This document shows, one piece after another, positions 11,800-23,270 of a stretch of DNA of 64,000 bases (positions are counted from its first letter, which is position 1; each line of letters starts with the position of its first letter). The DNA comes from Liolophura sinensis (lineage: Eukaryota > Mollusca > Polyplacophora > Chitonida > Chitonidae). Under the pieces are notes generated by a model, which made no database searches, had not been told where the DNA came from, and saw only the letters and a program-made list of their open reading frames with translations. A program made the translations under genes and the position numbers. The stretch is from positions 8,359,504 through 8,423,503 of the forward strand of contig NC_088298.1 in assembly GCF_032854445.1 (NCBI RefSeq), given 5' to 3'.

Positions 11800-12118
11800 G
11801 TGGCCTTATTGTCAGACCGCATAGCAGGTAGATCCAGGATCAAATCCAGGCCGGGTCATACCAAACCAAATACTTTGAAAACGGTACTTGGCGCTCAGCA
11901 CTGAGAGGTCACAGCAAGGAATAACGACTGGTTGACCCGGTGTCAGTATAATGTGACTGGGTGGGATGTCATGTTCGGTGTGTTGGGCATGATAATTCAA
12001 TGGCGGCCGCAGTTTTGGCAGCATGGATTCGCCCTGCCACAAGAAGACACAGTATATGTACACGCACCTAATGACTTCTCGTTCTCCTATGAGAAAAAAA
12101 TGTTAAGTATGACGTAAA
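11800..12118. repeat. Dispersed repeat C, copy 1
   Basis: Shares GCCCTGCCACAAGAAGACAC, TATGTGACTG-like (AATGTGACTGGGTGGGATGT) and AAATGTTAAGTATGACGTAA words with 51480-51770, in the same order and spacing. A B-box-like stretch (GGATTTGATCCTGG on the minus strand, near 11835-11850) suggests a possible tRNA-related origin. No open frame of note. It follows SINE-B after about 10 bp. Confidence 0.7.
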
Positions 12119-12408
12119 CCCCCAAGCATACATACATACAAAGGACAATAGCATACAAAGCAAAGCCAGAGAAGCGAAGACAGTGTGATTTTTGGCAATT
12201 GGTCACACAGAACCAATGTAACCGCGTCAGTTTACCTCGGTTAGGGCTTTATTCGACGTATGCCGTAAAACCCCAAGCATACATACATACAAAGGACAAT
12301 AGCATACAAAACAAAGCCAGAGAAGCGAAGACAGTGTGATTTTTGGCAAATGGTCACACGGAACCCGTGTAACCCTGTCAGTTTACCTGGGTTAGGGCTT
12401 TATTCTAA
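12108..12408. repeat. 151-bp tandem duplication joining repeat C end to a TIR-B arm
   Basis: CAAGCATACATACATACAAA recurs at 12123 and 12274, a 151-bp period. Each unit holds the end of repeat C (GACGTAAA or GCCGTAAA plus (CATA)n) and then a left arm of family TIR-B (AGCGAAGACAGTGTGAT.., TGGTCACAC.., CGTCAGTTTACC). The two units differ at only a few positions. Confidence 0.92.
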
Positions 12409-12719
12409 CTGTTTACATAGGCTGTGCTCTTATGTTGAACACATATACAAAAGTGGGCGTGTCAAAGGTGGCCTATGCATATGTTCAAAGCAAACAATTT
12501 AGGCTATGTATACAAAATATTATATGGAAAAAGAATACCTATCAATATAAGTATTTCATAAAACATCGTATAACTGGAAAATACGATGTTAGCTATATAC
12601 CATATACGCAGAAAAGAATGAACATCTTGTGAAGCGTATGAATGTTTACAAACAAATGTACAGCAAATTTTACTCATATTACATAATATGTGATACTGAA
12701 AAATACACTGCAACATTTA

Positions 12720-12870
12720 TTCGTTTGATTTACGCCTTGACGGCGTGCCGAGTGACTTGAGCATTGACAGCCCCTCTCCAGATACCTGACAAACCTCCAG
12801 ACTTAAAGCCACTACGGAACATGCCGAAATTGGTTTCTGGCACGCGACATCTTTGGCCGAAGGTCGGTCG
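12720..12870 (-). mobile_element. Possible heavily decayed SINE-A remnant
   Basis: TTTATTCGTTTGATTTACGC at the left resembles the SINE-A 3' end, and ATACCTGACAAACCTCCAGA resembles the region before the head of the diverged copy at 10320. The rest does not match clearly. Confidence 0.3.
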
Positions 12871-12909
12871 GTTGTGACGAGAGCAACGTTTTAGATGGCA
12901 GAGCCAGTC

Positions 12910-13278
12910 TGAGTGAGTGAGTCTTGGAGTGCTTGAGGTTTAACGTCGTGCTAAACAATTTTTCAGTCATATGACGACGAAGGGCTCCTTAGAGTGCATG
13001 TAGAGTGTGCCTCCTTGTTGCAGGGCGGACTTCCCCCGCTCTTTTATCTAGTGCTGCTTCACTGAGACGACTTACCGAAGACATGTAAACCGCCCTGCCC
13101 GAGCCATTGTAGTGATATGGGTCAACCAGTCATTGCACTATCCCCTTCATGCTGAACGCCAAGCGAGGAAGTAACAACTTTCTCTTTTAAGGTCTTAGGT
13201 GTGACCCGACCCAGGGCTGACTCTGGATCTACCGCTCCTGAAGCGGACGCTCTACCAACTGAGCTATTGGGGCCGCTC
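12910..13278 (-). mobile_element. SINE-B copy, full length
   Basis: Best SINE-B copy. The minus strand begins with a well-preserved tRNA-like head: GGCCCCAATAGCTCAGTTGG (A box), TAGAGCGTCCGCTTCAGGAG, then a B-box region around 13205-13225 that has decayed. The body runs to TTTAACGTCGTGC and a (GAGT)n tail at 12911-12925. The head alone could be mistaken for a tRNA gene, but the continuous body and its other copies show it is a SINE. Confidence 0.92.
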
Positions 13279-13868
13279 AATCCTCGCGAACAGCGGCCGT
13301 ACAATGGATTGCCCAACGAAAATCCTTACTCTCGGAGATTTTATTGTTCTGTGATTCGCTAGTTCTGTTTTTTAAAACATCAGTCGTGAGAAAATTTAGA
13401 ACACTTTGTCAAATGGTTCTTTTTGTTACGGTGTATTGGCCATGTGAGATTTAGTGCACTCGTTTATGTCATTCTAATTATGGTGGTCCACATGTGAGCA
13501 TGAGATTCAGTGTTTCCACAATGGAGCAAAATCTCTGCAAATAGAAAAACGTGACAAACGTAAAACATTGCACCATTCCTGTTTTTTATGCATTGTTATA
13601 AAACGCTATTACTTTCTGAAGAAAAGATATGAAGAAAGATGTGCGTCATTGGTTCACGCATGCTATTTTTAGAAACTTATTTCTGTGCCTTTTTTCCTCA
13701 CATGCGGTACTGTTTTTTTATTATTGTTTTCTCGTCAAATCTCAAAAATGAATTTTTATTCCAATTTAGTGGTAATTAAAAGACACACTAACCTTGTTGC
13801 TTTTATCGTTCCTATCGCTTTCATCATCGCACTTTTCCAGAGTATTTTGTTACTCTGAGGTATGGTGT
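13279..13868. other. Unique non-coding sequence
   Basis: No recognised repeat or gene. Confidence 0.5.
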
Positions 13869-14018
13869 ATTTATTTATTTACTTGATTGGTGTTTTACGC
13901 GCCGTACGCAATAATATTTCACTTATACAACGGCGTTCTTTATGTTGGGAGGAAACCCAACAGAATCTGCAGACCTTCCCACGTACGACCAGAGAGAAAG
14001 CAAACGTGAGCTGATGTA
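13869..14018 (-). mobile_element. SINE-A copy with internal deletion
   Basis: (TTTA)n, TTGATTGGTGTTTTACGCGC, TATTTCACTTATACAACGGC, then a jump past the central core to CAGACCTTCCCACGTACGAC and the region before the head. GTATGGT lies on both sides (13861 and 14016 areas) and may be a short target-site duplication. Confidence 0.8.
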
Positions 14019-15780
14019 TGGTACAGGTGTCCAATGAACCAGTCCAGGTATTAAATTAGATCGTCACGTTGCAATATATGACCAGTTGCAATCAAAGCGC
14101 AAATGAGACACATACGCTAATACTTCTAGTTTTTAGGACTTTTAGTTTTTTTCTCCCAGTTTATTAGAAAGGTAACCTTTTTTATTATGTTGTTCATTAT
14201 ATGGACTCACCATGTGAAGACAAGAAAGTAAGATTCCAGCTACAATTACATGTATGTATATTGGTTAAAAAGAGCGGGCCAGGTGTCCTGAAACTTTTTG
14301 TTTCAAAGAATCAAAGAATTTTGATTATTGACAACAGAAACTGTTATACAATATCTGGGCACTCATTTAGTTCATTTCCTTGCTGTCTTTCCATCATCAT
14401 CATGAAAACTGCTAACTGCTTCTCTTTACATTTTAATAATTTATACACTTTCTTAGTTCCATGGTGATTGGTGGTGAGCTTTGTTCTGGGAACATTTTGG
14501 TACATGAATGTCTGTTTTGAGGCCTAGATTCGTACAGCCATTAACGCACACAATCCTTCTCCAGAAACAAATCCTATTAATGAGTTGAAAATGGATAAGT
14601 TTGAAAGCGCTCATTAACAAGGCTATAACCTGCCTCCCCCCATCCCCACCCCCTCTATGGCACCGCTCACTAGCTTGTTAATGAAGGCATCTTGTCATAA
14701 GGCTTTAGCGCTAGATTTCAGCACAGTGAATTCAACTCCGATACACGCTTTACATTACCAGTCATCATCGCGACCAGAGCACGTTTGTTGAGTTGGCAGA
14801 TAGACTTGACGCGTCGTAACTTGCAATTTGCAGCTTCACTACAACTAATTTAGTTATACCCTATTTCTGTTTTTGCTTCGTAGACGGTGATCTTTCAGTT
14901 CCAAATTGTTGACAGGTGTATGGTAGATTTTCCAAATATTCCTCACAATCTCTTTTCTTCTCTGAGAGTTCAAGGTACGACCTTGACATTAACAATCGGT
15001 TAAATTTAGATCTTTAACACAAGACATTCTCGGAGAACACAGAACGTTGTTCCTTCTGGTCGCCTTAGCACAATCCTTTCAGGTATTTTTATATCGAAAC
15101 TGTCCAAATGTGTTCTGTTGAAAGAAAGTAACGTTCGAAAACAACTAATATCTCTGTACACATGACACATGTGACACATGCCTAAGTCCATTCACTTCAC
15201 AGGGTAGGTACAAGGTTAACAAAACTAAGCGTTATAAAGCGCTTTATTATATATTTCACCATGTATATACCATAATTGATCAAATAATTCCTAGTACATA
15301 ATATCTGTGATAACTGGAGCCTTATGGAGCTTAATTTCCTGCCCCATTGCTATCGAATATTGAATGATGTTTACCTTAATGGTGGTGAATAAAATCAGAA
15401 ATCAGAACATGAAGTAAATACCCAAAAATCGAATAAGTAAATATCTTTAAATCTTATTGTTTTATGTAAACAATTCAAACAAAAAAAATGGCTCACACAA
15501 AAGCTAATCTATTCGACGCACAAACGAAAACTTGACAATATTTCATTGATCTCAGTTTATTATTGATACAGGGTTGTTTATGGTTTTCGTCGACATAGAA
15601 TACACAAACCCCGATCTACCACCGTCATCTTACATCTTTACAACTGTGTGAAGATGGTAACATTTCCATTTTGAGAATTTATTTAATATTTATTTACCTT
15701 CAGTTTACTTCAGCACTTCCGTTCCACACCAGGAGTCATAAATGATCATAATTCTTCTGCACCAAGCTTATAAGTCGATT
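14019..15780. other. Unique non-coding sequence
   Basis: No repeat family recognised. A C-rich patch lies at about 14633-14655. No credible exon. Confidence 0.5.
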
Positions 15781-15782
15781 TC

Positions 15783-15784
<2 letters not shown>

Positions 15785-15879
<95 letters not shown>
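15785..15879. repeat. (TA)n microsatellite, about 95 bp
   Basis: Uninterrupted alternating TA over about 47 units. Such a run can extrude as a cruciform; its exact length in an assembly is often unreliable. Confidence 0.98.
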
Positions 15880-15880
<1 letters not shown>

Positions 15881-17793
15881 AAAGGAAACAAACTTAGAGA
15901 AAACTTCACCGCAGACAAGAGTTACTTGCTTAACGCAAGTGCCACGAAGGAGTTTTTGCTTAGCAAATGGCTCTCGTGTGCGCCTGGCTTTAAACTCATG
16001 CGTATTTAAGTGTTTGAAATATCAGAGCAGAACTTGGCCAAAAATACAAAAACAAAAAAAATCTCCTTTTAGCAGTTTTTACTTCACCATTTAATTTTTC
16101 GAGTGTATGGCTTTGGGTTTATTTACTAAATGGGTTGTATTTTTTGTTCTTTTTTGTGTTTTTTACGATCACCAAGAGCAATAGTGTTAGCAGCTCGCTA
16201 AAACCACATACATGCCATTCTAGAGTTCAGTTCATACATAACTGCATCCCTTGTGTATTTTACCTGATCGCCATAACACGGTTTTACCTTTTCATTGCGA
16301 TAGCTTTGAGATTGCATCCAGTACGCCGTGTACTACTTAAAGTGCTGTAGATTGGCGGACGCACGGTTCACTGAACGTTCTATGTGTATGGTTTTACCTT
16401 TGCTGGGGACTGGGGCTGTATCTGCTATAAGCCACATCCACGTGCGTTATCTACTGTGGGGACGCTGCGGCGATCTGGAAAAAAATCTATGGCATGGTGG
16501 GAGGATTTAGAATTCTCGTCTCAAGATAGCCTGTAGGATCGGTCGATGAAAACCTATAGATCCTACGGCTCGCGAAACTTGAATGTATACGGACTTCAGC
16601 TGTTATTGGCGTGAAAACCCGACGACGGCATCCAATTTTTTTTTCTTTCTCGCCTGTGCTTGTTTTCTTTAGGACACCTGAATCTGTCAAAGGTTTTCGT
16701 GGAATGTACCGCAAGGACCGCTTACCCAGGATTAGTGTGAGGTCTAACGCTAAGTGAATTCTCTCCTGACGGTACCTCCGTTAAGCTCGGGCTATCAGCT
16801 GATTGTGTGCGGTGCCTATGTAAAGAAGATACAGTGGCTTCACAGCGGTTAGGGTTACAGGAATATACCGTGACACGCCGTGAACTGGACAGAGGTTGAC
16901 TGGGTCCTTTAGCGAGGACACTCGAATGGCACTGTGGAATTATCTCCACTAATCGTCTGAGACTGGAAGAGGCAGACGACACGACGGTTTACGCGTGGGT
17001 ATTCCCTATAGACGAGCATAAGAAGCGGCGGGTTACACTGCACCACTTCGTTCACACACTCACGTTGAGGAATGACAGTTGAACAGAGTGCGGTACTGTA
17101 GATCACCACAGCACGAGTCGCCGGCCAACCTGCCATGCATTTGCCTTGAACAGGAACACTTATCGAACAAAACACTCGTCCGTGATTTCCCCCTCCAAGC
17201 CCCTTGCACAGGGCTGTCCGTACACTCAGTCTCCCGGATTCGATAAAGGGCTTTATTGTGGACAAACGAAAGCCACTATTGCATCGCTACCGACAGACAA
17301 CCACCATTTTTATATAGGAACTTCAGTTTACGTGCGCTAACGAGGAATTGCCGCATCGGTTTGTGGGTGAGACGCCCTCCTGCCACGCCACGGAGCTACC
17401 CAGTAACCCTCCGAGTCGTCGAGGAACGCGAACCCACCCGGTTGTCTTCGAATTTCAAAGGAGCAGACGACATCTCAGAATGGATGTCTGTTCAATGCGC
17501 AGCGGACCTGTGGCCGAATCACGCCAACAACAGCGGCAGCTACCAGCACTTTAACTCAGGCAATCACTGAACTCACGTTCACAGAAAACAGACAAGATCG
17601 AGTGGCAAAACCGTGAGGAGTGTTTTTTTTCCGGTTTTGGTTCCTACTCGATGAGTTTAGCACGAAGGCCCAGATCACACTCTGTACTACACGATATTCA
17701 AATGAGGTAGGTGGATTTTGTCGTGGACATGTACGTGTGTGATGTGGCTGTAGACCTTTATTCCCTCACCCTTATCCGTACCCTCATCCTATA
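15880..17793. other. Unique sequence with a less AT-rich block
   Basis: From about 16330 to 17600 the sequence is richer in G+C and CpG than its surroundings and has overlapping open frames of 60-118 codons on both strands. None shows a domain, signal peptide or residue pattern I recognise. It could be an untranslated exon, a CpG-richer regulatory region, or nothing. Confidence 0.35.
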
Positions 17794-17820
17794 CCCCCCA
17801 ACCCCTAACCCCCACAACCC
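17794..17820 (-). other. Potential G-quadruplex tract
   Basis: The plus strand has C runs of 6, 4, 5 and 3 separated by loops of 2, 3 and 4 bases. The minus strand therefore fits the standard pattern of four G runs of three or more with loops of seven or fewer. Confidence 0.7.
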
Positions 17821-19094
17821 AAGCCCAATATCCCGGCCTCTATGTGTGTTAATAATGAATTTCAAAACATGCCTCGACCTAGTGCTGTAGAGTGTGCTTC
17901 TGTTTACCCAATGTAATGTAGTGTGTTATATAGGCCTCCACTCGATCGGCTCCAGGTTGAAGCCCTCAAGACGAGATTGCTCTTGTTTTGGTATCTGATT
18001 TTAATATGTCAGAGCTCTCATGCATTGGCAAACACTGCCTGCTGTCGTCGATACAGCGTTTGGTATGTGCTAATCGCTCAAGCAGACCCGGCGTTCGTTA
18101 GTAACACCAAAGCCTATTCATTAATGGATTGGAAAGAAGCACGTGTTATTGTGTCGACGAAGACTGGCGCTGCAGTGATACCGCTGTGTGTTGCGTTACT
18201 GCTGTGGCGTACGTAGGTGGTAGCACGCTAAACCTTGCTGTGTTGAGATGGCATCAGAGCTAATGGCTACCTAGGGACTACTTATCACACGCGGGAATCA
18301 TTTAAGCAATACGCTGCAACAACAACATTTCTGACAAACACTGTCCTTCAGTTGACCTATATATGTAAAGCCTCATTCTTTTTTTTTATTCTATCATATC
18401 TCCACATCAACAAAATGTTAATACGACATTTGTACCTATTAGTTTACAAGTTTTACTGTTTTGATTCTATCAGATCTCCTCATCAGAAATATGCTACATT
18501 TATACCGTTGATGTTATCGTGTTTCCATATAGGTAAAGTACTACATTTATACCTATACACTGCCAGAGGCAATCTATGCACCTACTGTGTTCGTTTGTTT
18601 ACATATTGAGTATACTTCACTTCACTTAAAGAACACAATATATTTTCAACCGAAGTTATATATTCATCATGTAATAACGTTACATTTTCCATTCCAATCA
18701 TGGTGAGTTACCATCTTTAATATTTAAGTTATTGATCAGCACATCAGTACCATTAAAGAAACATCATGCCTTTGTAAAGACATCTACATTCTTTTGTTCT
18801 CAATGATCATGACCTCATGTGTAACGTCCTTTCCTCATATATGATATACGATACCCAAAATATTTAAAAGGAAAAGACCTCTAAAAATAGAAGTAGGCAT
18901 CACTAAATAGACCATTTGTAATTAGGTACAAATATACTTTCATTTATTTTATTTTTTTTAGATTTTTGTGAAGAGAGTTAAAGGCGTTCAAACGTTTGAA
19001 TTCTAAGGTGGACTTAACAGACCATACTATCAGAGATTCGGAATTATGACGTCACAGAAAGTTTGTTCAACTTCAATCACGACACTGAATGTGG
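17821..19094. other. Unique non-coding sequence
   Basis: No recognised family. An imperfect direct repeat lies at about 18385-18500 (TCTATCATATCTCCACATCA versus TCTATCAGATCTCCTCATCA). A perfect TGACGTCA stands at 19047-19054. Confidence 0.45.
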
Positions 19095-19096
19095 GA

Positions 19097-19735
19097 ATAC
19101 ATGTTTTTACTCAAAATAAATGATTACTGAAATAATGTTCTCAAAAGGTGATTTGTGGTCAGTTCCTAGATATCGTCAACATGGCTGATAAAACCCACCA
19201 GAGATTTCAAATATTTGAATGTCTACTAACACTGTTCAAAAAAAAATTTAAAAAAATAAATGAAAATATTTTTACGCATAGGTTTCCGTTGTCTTCATGA
19301 TGGACTTTATGTCATATTTTAGCTTTCTTTTACTCTAAGCATTTATAAACATCATACAAGGCCTCAATCAGCCACCCGGTAGTGATATTCAGGGAAACAT
19401 GTTACGGTGTTTCGTTCATTCCATTTTACCCCAGGCATACAATCTGCAAGCTGCCATCGTTTTAGAAAGGATTAAAATATTAGAAGGCTGATACATTTCT
19501 TTTGTCCAGATTCTGGTGAACCACTGTATTGTTTCTAAAAATAGGTCTGACTTTTTTTGAAAAGTGTTAGTAGACATTCAAATATTTTAATTTACACCGT
19601 TTTATAAGCCATATTGACGGTATCTAGGAACTGACGACACACCACCTTTCTTTCTTGATGTTCACCAGAAGGAAGGAATTTTTGAGAACATTATTTCAGT
19701 AATAATTTATTTTGAGTAAAAAGATGTAAACACGT
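19097..19735. mobile_element. Inverted-repeat element TIR-C, about 640 bp
   Basis: The left arm (19101-19250) and right arm (about 19550-19730) are reverse complements: TTTTTACTCAAAATAAAT, ATTACTGAAATAATGTTCTC, GTCAGTTCCTAGATA and ATATTTGAATGTCTACTAAC occur at the left and again, inverted, at the right. The right arm holds an extra stretch of roughly 25 bp. The interior of about 300 bp has no transposase frame. A MITE-like DNA element is the simplest reading. Only one copy was seen in this window. Confidence 0.8.
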
Positions 19736-20466
19736 TTTGTGCTTTTTATAACGGCACATGTTAAGTACATGGAAATATTGACAAATCTCAACAATTTTTC
19801 GGTTAACCAGGTTCATTTGCCTGTCTACAAAATCGGTTAACCAGAAAAGATAAACGGTCGGTAGCTTGCGTTTGAAGCTATTTATTGTTCTTCTTTAGTG
19901 TGTCCAGATAACCAAAGTGCCGTCCGTTTGCATTGCTAAGTCGCTAAGCAACTAATGTACATGTTTGTTAGCATCGTTATAAGTATTTTCAATTTGTAGA
20001 AACGCAAAGTATATTTACACCGATATTAATGGCATACGCAAATAGAAATGTATTACCGTTCGGCGTTATGTTTAGATAACGCACTGGAAACCCTTCGCCG
20101 ATATAAAAAAGGAGACACAAATTCATCAATATAAATGTCCAAACCACGAAAAATCCTGCTCAAAGAATGTCAGACGAAAGCAGCACTTCATATATACTTG
20201 TACTTATTTGTTTGGTTGGTGTTAAAATTAACACCGTACCGGTTCTCAAGTATGTTAGTAAATAATCAATGCTTAAATCAAAGAGCTAATTCATATACCG
20301 AATCTTACACTGGGAACATTGAATTAAAGCCACGTTATTTACTCATTTTAATGAAGCACAAACTTTGCATCAAAGCGCGGATATGCAAAGCTTAAGTAAT
20401 CATCCTTTCGGTTAGCTTGCTATTTTCTGTCTGAGTCCATTTGCATGTATTATGAGCTTTTGATTT
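19736..20466. other. Unique non-coding sequence
   Basis: No recognised repeat or gene. Confidence 0.5.
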
Positions 20467-20548
20467 TTTTTGTATTTTTACGGTGTTTTACGCCGTACTC
20501 AAGAATATTTTACTTATACGACGGCGACCAGCTGTATGGTGGGAGTAT
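20467..20548 (-). mobile_element. SINE-A 3' fragment
   Basis: Holds TACGGTGTTTTACGCCGTAC, TCAAGAATATTTTACTTATA and CGACGGCGACCAGC, then stops at TGGTGGGAG. Strongly truncated. Confidence 0.85.
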
Positions 20549-21080
20549 GTGCTTTCGGACAGGGTGTGCAATTCACCAGGGTTTTAGTTACGCGCAGTCT
20601 TTGCCAAAATGTACGTGATCAGCTTTTGAACAGGCCATGGATATAAATAACAATATTTAGTTGCGAGCTTTTGTATGTCAGTTAAACAAAGACAAAAACA
20701 ATACTCGAAACATAATTTCAGATTCGTTCATCTGGGTTATAGATACTGACCTATATGTCCATGTACCTGCTGGTGTAAGGCATGTATATACTATACGTCC
20801 AAAGTCATTAAAATGCTAAAGTGGAAACATGTTCTGCCCTGGGCAACCATTAGTATGAAACATTCATCCCTCAGTCAACTCCCCTCTCTCTCTGCTGTAA
20901 GCTGTACAGCTGCTGTGCTACATTAAACCCGTTATTCACTCAATGGTGGAATTTCCCGACTTTTCCTCACGAACTTCCTCTTGGAGAATGTGTGGTGTTT
21001 GTTTCGTTTTTTCTTAATTTGTATTATTACCTGTGCACTGTGCATTTTTTGAAAGATGCATCACGTTTAAAACAATAGTT
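20549..21080. other. Unique non-coding sequence
   Basis: No recognised repeat or gene. Confidence 0.5.
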
Positions 21081-21310
21081 TATTTCCTTTAGAGAGTCGC
21101 CTATATTCAGCTGTATTGCCTTTAGTAAGTGTTGCCAAAAGCTTTACATATAGATGTGTTGTAAGTCCATATTCTTGCAAATAAAGTCAAATTAGAACAC
21201 TTTTTCTAATTCATAATGTTAAACTGCATAAGCTCAGTTTCGACTCCAAGAAGTCATTGCCTATGCAGTCAATTGCAGTCAATGCACCTAGAAAATATGG
21301 CCGTTAACGT
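21081..21310. mobile_element. Single left arm of family TIR-A
   Basis: Contains TTTCCTTTAGAGAGTCGCC, TATTCAGCTGTATTG, AGAACACTTTTTCTAATTCA and TAATGTTAAACTGCATAAGC, matching the left arms at 29745-29960 and 1440-1610. The interior and right arm are missing. Confidence 0.8.
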
Positions 21311-21359
21311 TGACAAAGTAAGCTGGCAGGGTTAACAGTATAATAAGGACCAGTACTGA

Positions 21360-21745
21360 CAGAAGAATAGGCAGACAATCATGGCAGAGGAATAGGCAGA
21401 CAATCATGACAGAGGTATAGGCAGACAATCATGACAGAGGTATAGGGAAACAATGATGACATAAGAATATGCAGACATTTGTGGCAGCGGAGTAGGCAGA
21501 CAATGATGACAGGAGGAGGCAGACAATTATGGCAGAGGGATACGCAGACAATCATGACAGAGGAATAGGCAGACAATCATGACAGAGGAATAGGCAGACA
21601 ATTATGGAAGGGATTGGCAGACAATTATGAAAGGGATCGGCAGACAATTATGGAAAGGATTGGCAAACAATGATGTCAGAAGTATAGGCAGACAATTATG
21701 GCAGTGGAATAGGTATACATTCTTGATAGAGGAATAGGCAGACAG
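21360..21745. repeat. 25-bp minisatellite, about 15 copies
   Basis: GCAGACAATCATGACAGAGG-type units start at 21371, 21396 and 21421 and go on with small changes in length (some units are 21-24 bp) to about 21745. Confidence 0.95.
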
Positions 21746-22012
21746 AGTGGATGCATTTCGTCTGTGTTAAACTTGTTGACCTCAGTGCGAGGTTGCTGTC
21801 CCTTTGTGTTGTGGCAAAGCCCAGCCTTGCTTATTTGCGTCTTTAGTTTGCATAGAAGCATACACACGTATATATTATAGCAGCAGATGTTGGTGGACCT
21901 GGGTTATTTCTTGGGTTTTTAGCTGCGACAGGCATTTCTATATGTTGGTCTGTCTGTCGGTCGAATGGACGGTCAGTTGGTCAAATTTTTAGATACTAAC
22001 ATGAGCTATTCA

Positions 22013-22327
22013 CTTGAGTGAGTGAATGCTTGGGGTTTAATGTCGGACTTAACAATTTTACAGCCATATGAGTGAGTGAGTGAGTGAATGCTTGGGGTTT
22101 AATGTCGCACTTAACAATTTTACAGCCATATGACGACGAAGGAGTCCTTAGAGTGCATGTAATGTGCCTTCTTGTTGCAGGACGGATTTCCACCACTCTT
22201 TTATCTAGTGTTGCTTCACTGAGACGCCTTACCGAAGGCAAGTAAGGCGTCCCGCGCAAGCCATTACACTGATACGGGTCAACCAGTCGTTGTACTATCC
22301 CCTTCATGGTGAACGGCAAGCGAGAGC
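22013..22327 (-). mobile_element. SINE-B copy lacking the head, with a duplicated tail end
   Basis: The stretch GAGTGAGTGAATGCTTGGGG..ACAGCCATATGA occurs at 22015-22071 and again at 22072-22132, separated by (GAGT)n. The body then runs through CCTTCTTGTTGCAGGACGGA to CGGCAAGCGAGAG. The tRNA-like head is absent. Confidence 0.88.
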
Positions 22328-22529
22328 TATTCACTTGAAAATGGCTGAGCGCAAGGCCACATTGTCTTTTTGCGTGACATCTTTTTTTCTGCAACTTTGT
22401 CCTTGTTTGTTTAGTTTGTGGGCGTCTCGTTTGTTTGCTTAATTGCCAGCAGTTAAAAACGCGTGCTTACATAGCCAACGCCATCGATAACAGCGAAATT
22501 TGCAGTACCATTAATTACAAAAGCATTAC

Positions 22530-23000
22530 CAGGAATTCCAATAGCTTTATGAGTAATTACAGTAGCTGTACTTGCATTAAGTGTGTCAGTAATTACAGTA
22601 GGTGTGTCAGTAATTGCAGTGGCGATATCAGTAAGTATAGTATCTATCTGTAATTACAGTACATGTATGTGTAATTACGGTTGGTCTAAATTTATATGCA
22701 GTTGCAATGGCTGTCAAAAAGTCCAATGATGTATCAGTAATTACTATAATTTATGAGTATAGTGTAGATGTATCAGTAATTACGAAAGCTGTTTCAGTAA
22801 TTACGAAAGCTGTTTCGGTAATTGCGATAGGTATATCAGTAAATGTGAGAAGTGGGTATGTAATTGCTATAGCTATGATTGCTATAATTACGAAAGCTAT
22901 TTCATTAATTACGATAGTTATATCAGTAATAGCGATAGCAGCGTCAGTAATTACGACTGATTCATCATTAATTATGATAGCTGGATCAGTAACACTGGCT
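22530..23000. repeat. Degenerate 24-bp-type array of CAGTAATTACG units
   Basis: Many units of the form (A/T)TCAGTAATTACGAAAGCTGT with variation. The unit length is a multiple of three, so frames stay open on both strands (22707-23120 plus, 22751-23248 minus), giving repetitive Val/Ile/Thr-rich translations. The minus frame runs into the SINE. Best treated as satellite, not coding. Confidence 0.85.
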
Positions 23001-23117
23001 ACGAGCAGTTGTAGACTAGCCATAACAATCTCAATATTGATCATTGTTATTAGTTTGCTTTTGTATTTGGCTACAGATAACCAAAACTGGTTTTTTAAAT
23101 CAGTTTTAATTCCATTA

Positions 23118-23270
23118 TAGTACGTGAGAAAGTCTGCCAGCAACCTACGGATGGTGGTAGGTTCAACCCGGTATCTGCCCGATTTCCTTCCACCATAATA
23201 CTGACGGCCATAGAAGTGAAAATTTCTTGAGTAGGGCGTGAACTCCAATCAAATAAATAAATAAATATAT
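23118..23270 (+). mobile_element. SINE-A copy, 5'-truncated
   Basis: CAGCAACCTACGGATGGTGG, TCTGCCCGATTTCCTTCCAC, AATACTGACGGCC, TTTCTTGAGTAGGGCGTGAA and an (AAAT)n tail that merges into AT-rich sequence. Confidence 0.85.

Noticed and set aside
12391-12410. Telomere-like TTAGGG
   Set aside because: Only isolated TTAGGG words inside the TIR-B arm; no tandem TTAGGG array anywhere.
13200-13278. tRNA gene on the minus strand
   Set aside because: A good A box and anticodon-arm-like sequence, but it continues into the SINE-B body and the acceptor/B-box part is decayed; other copies share the whole unit.
15736-15918. Tyr/Ile-repeat open frame
   Set aside because: Translation of the (TA)n microsatellite.
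21360-21745. CRISPR-like array
   Set aside because: 25-bp units follow one another directly with no spacers.
22707-23248. Protein-coding frames on both strands
   Set aside because: Repetitive translation from a satellite whose unit is a multiple of three; the minus frame runs into a SINE.
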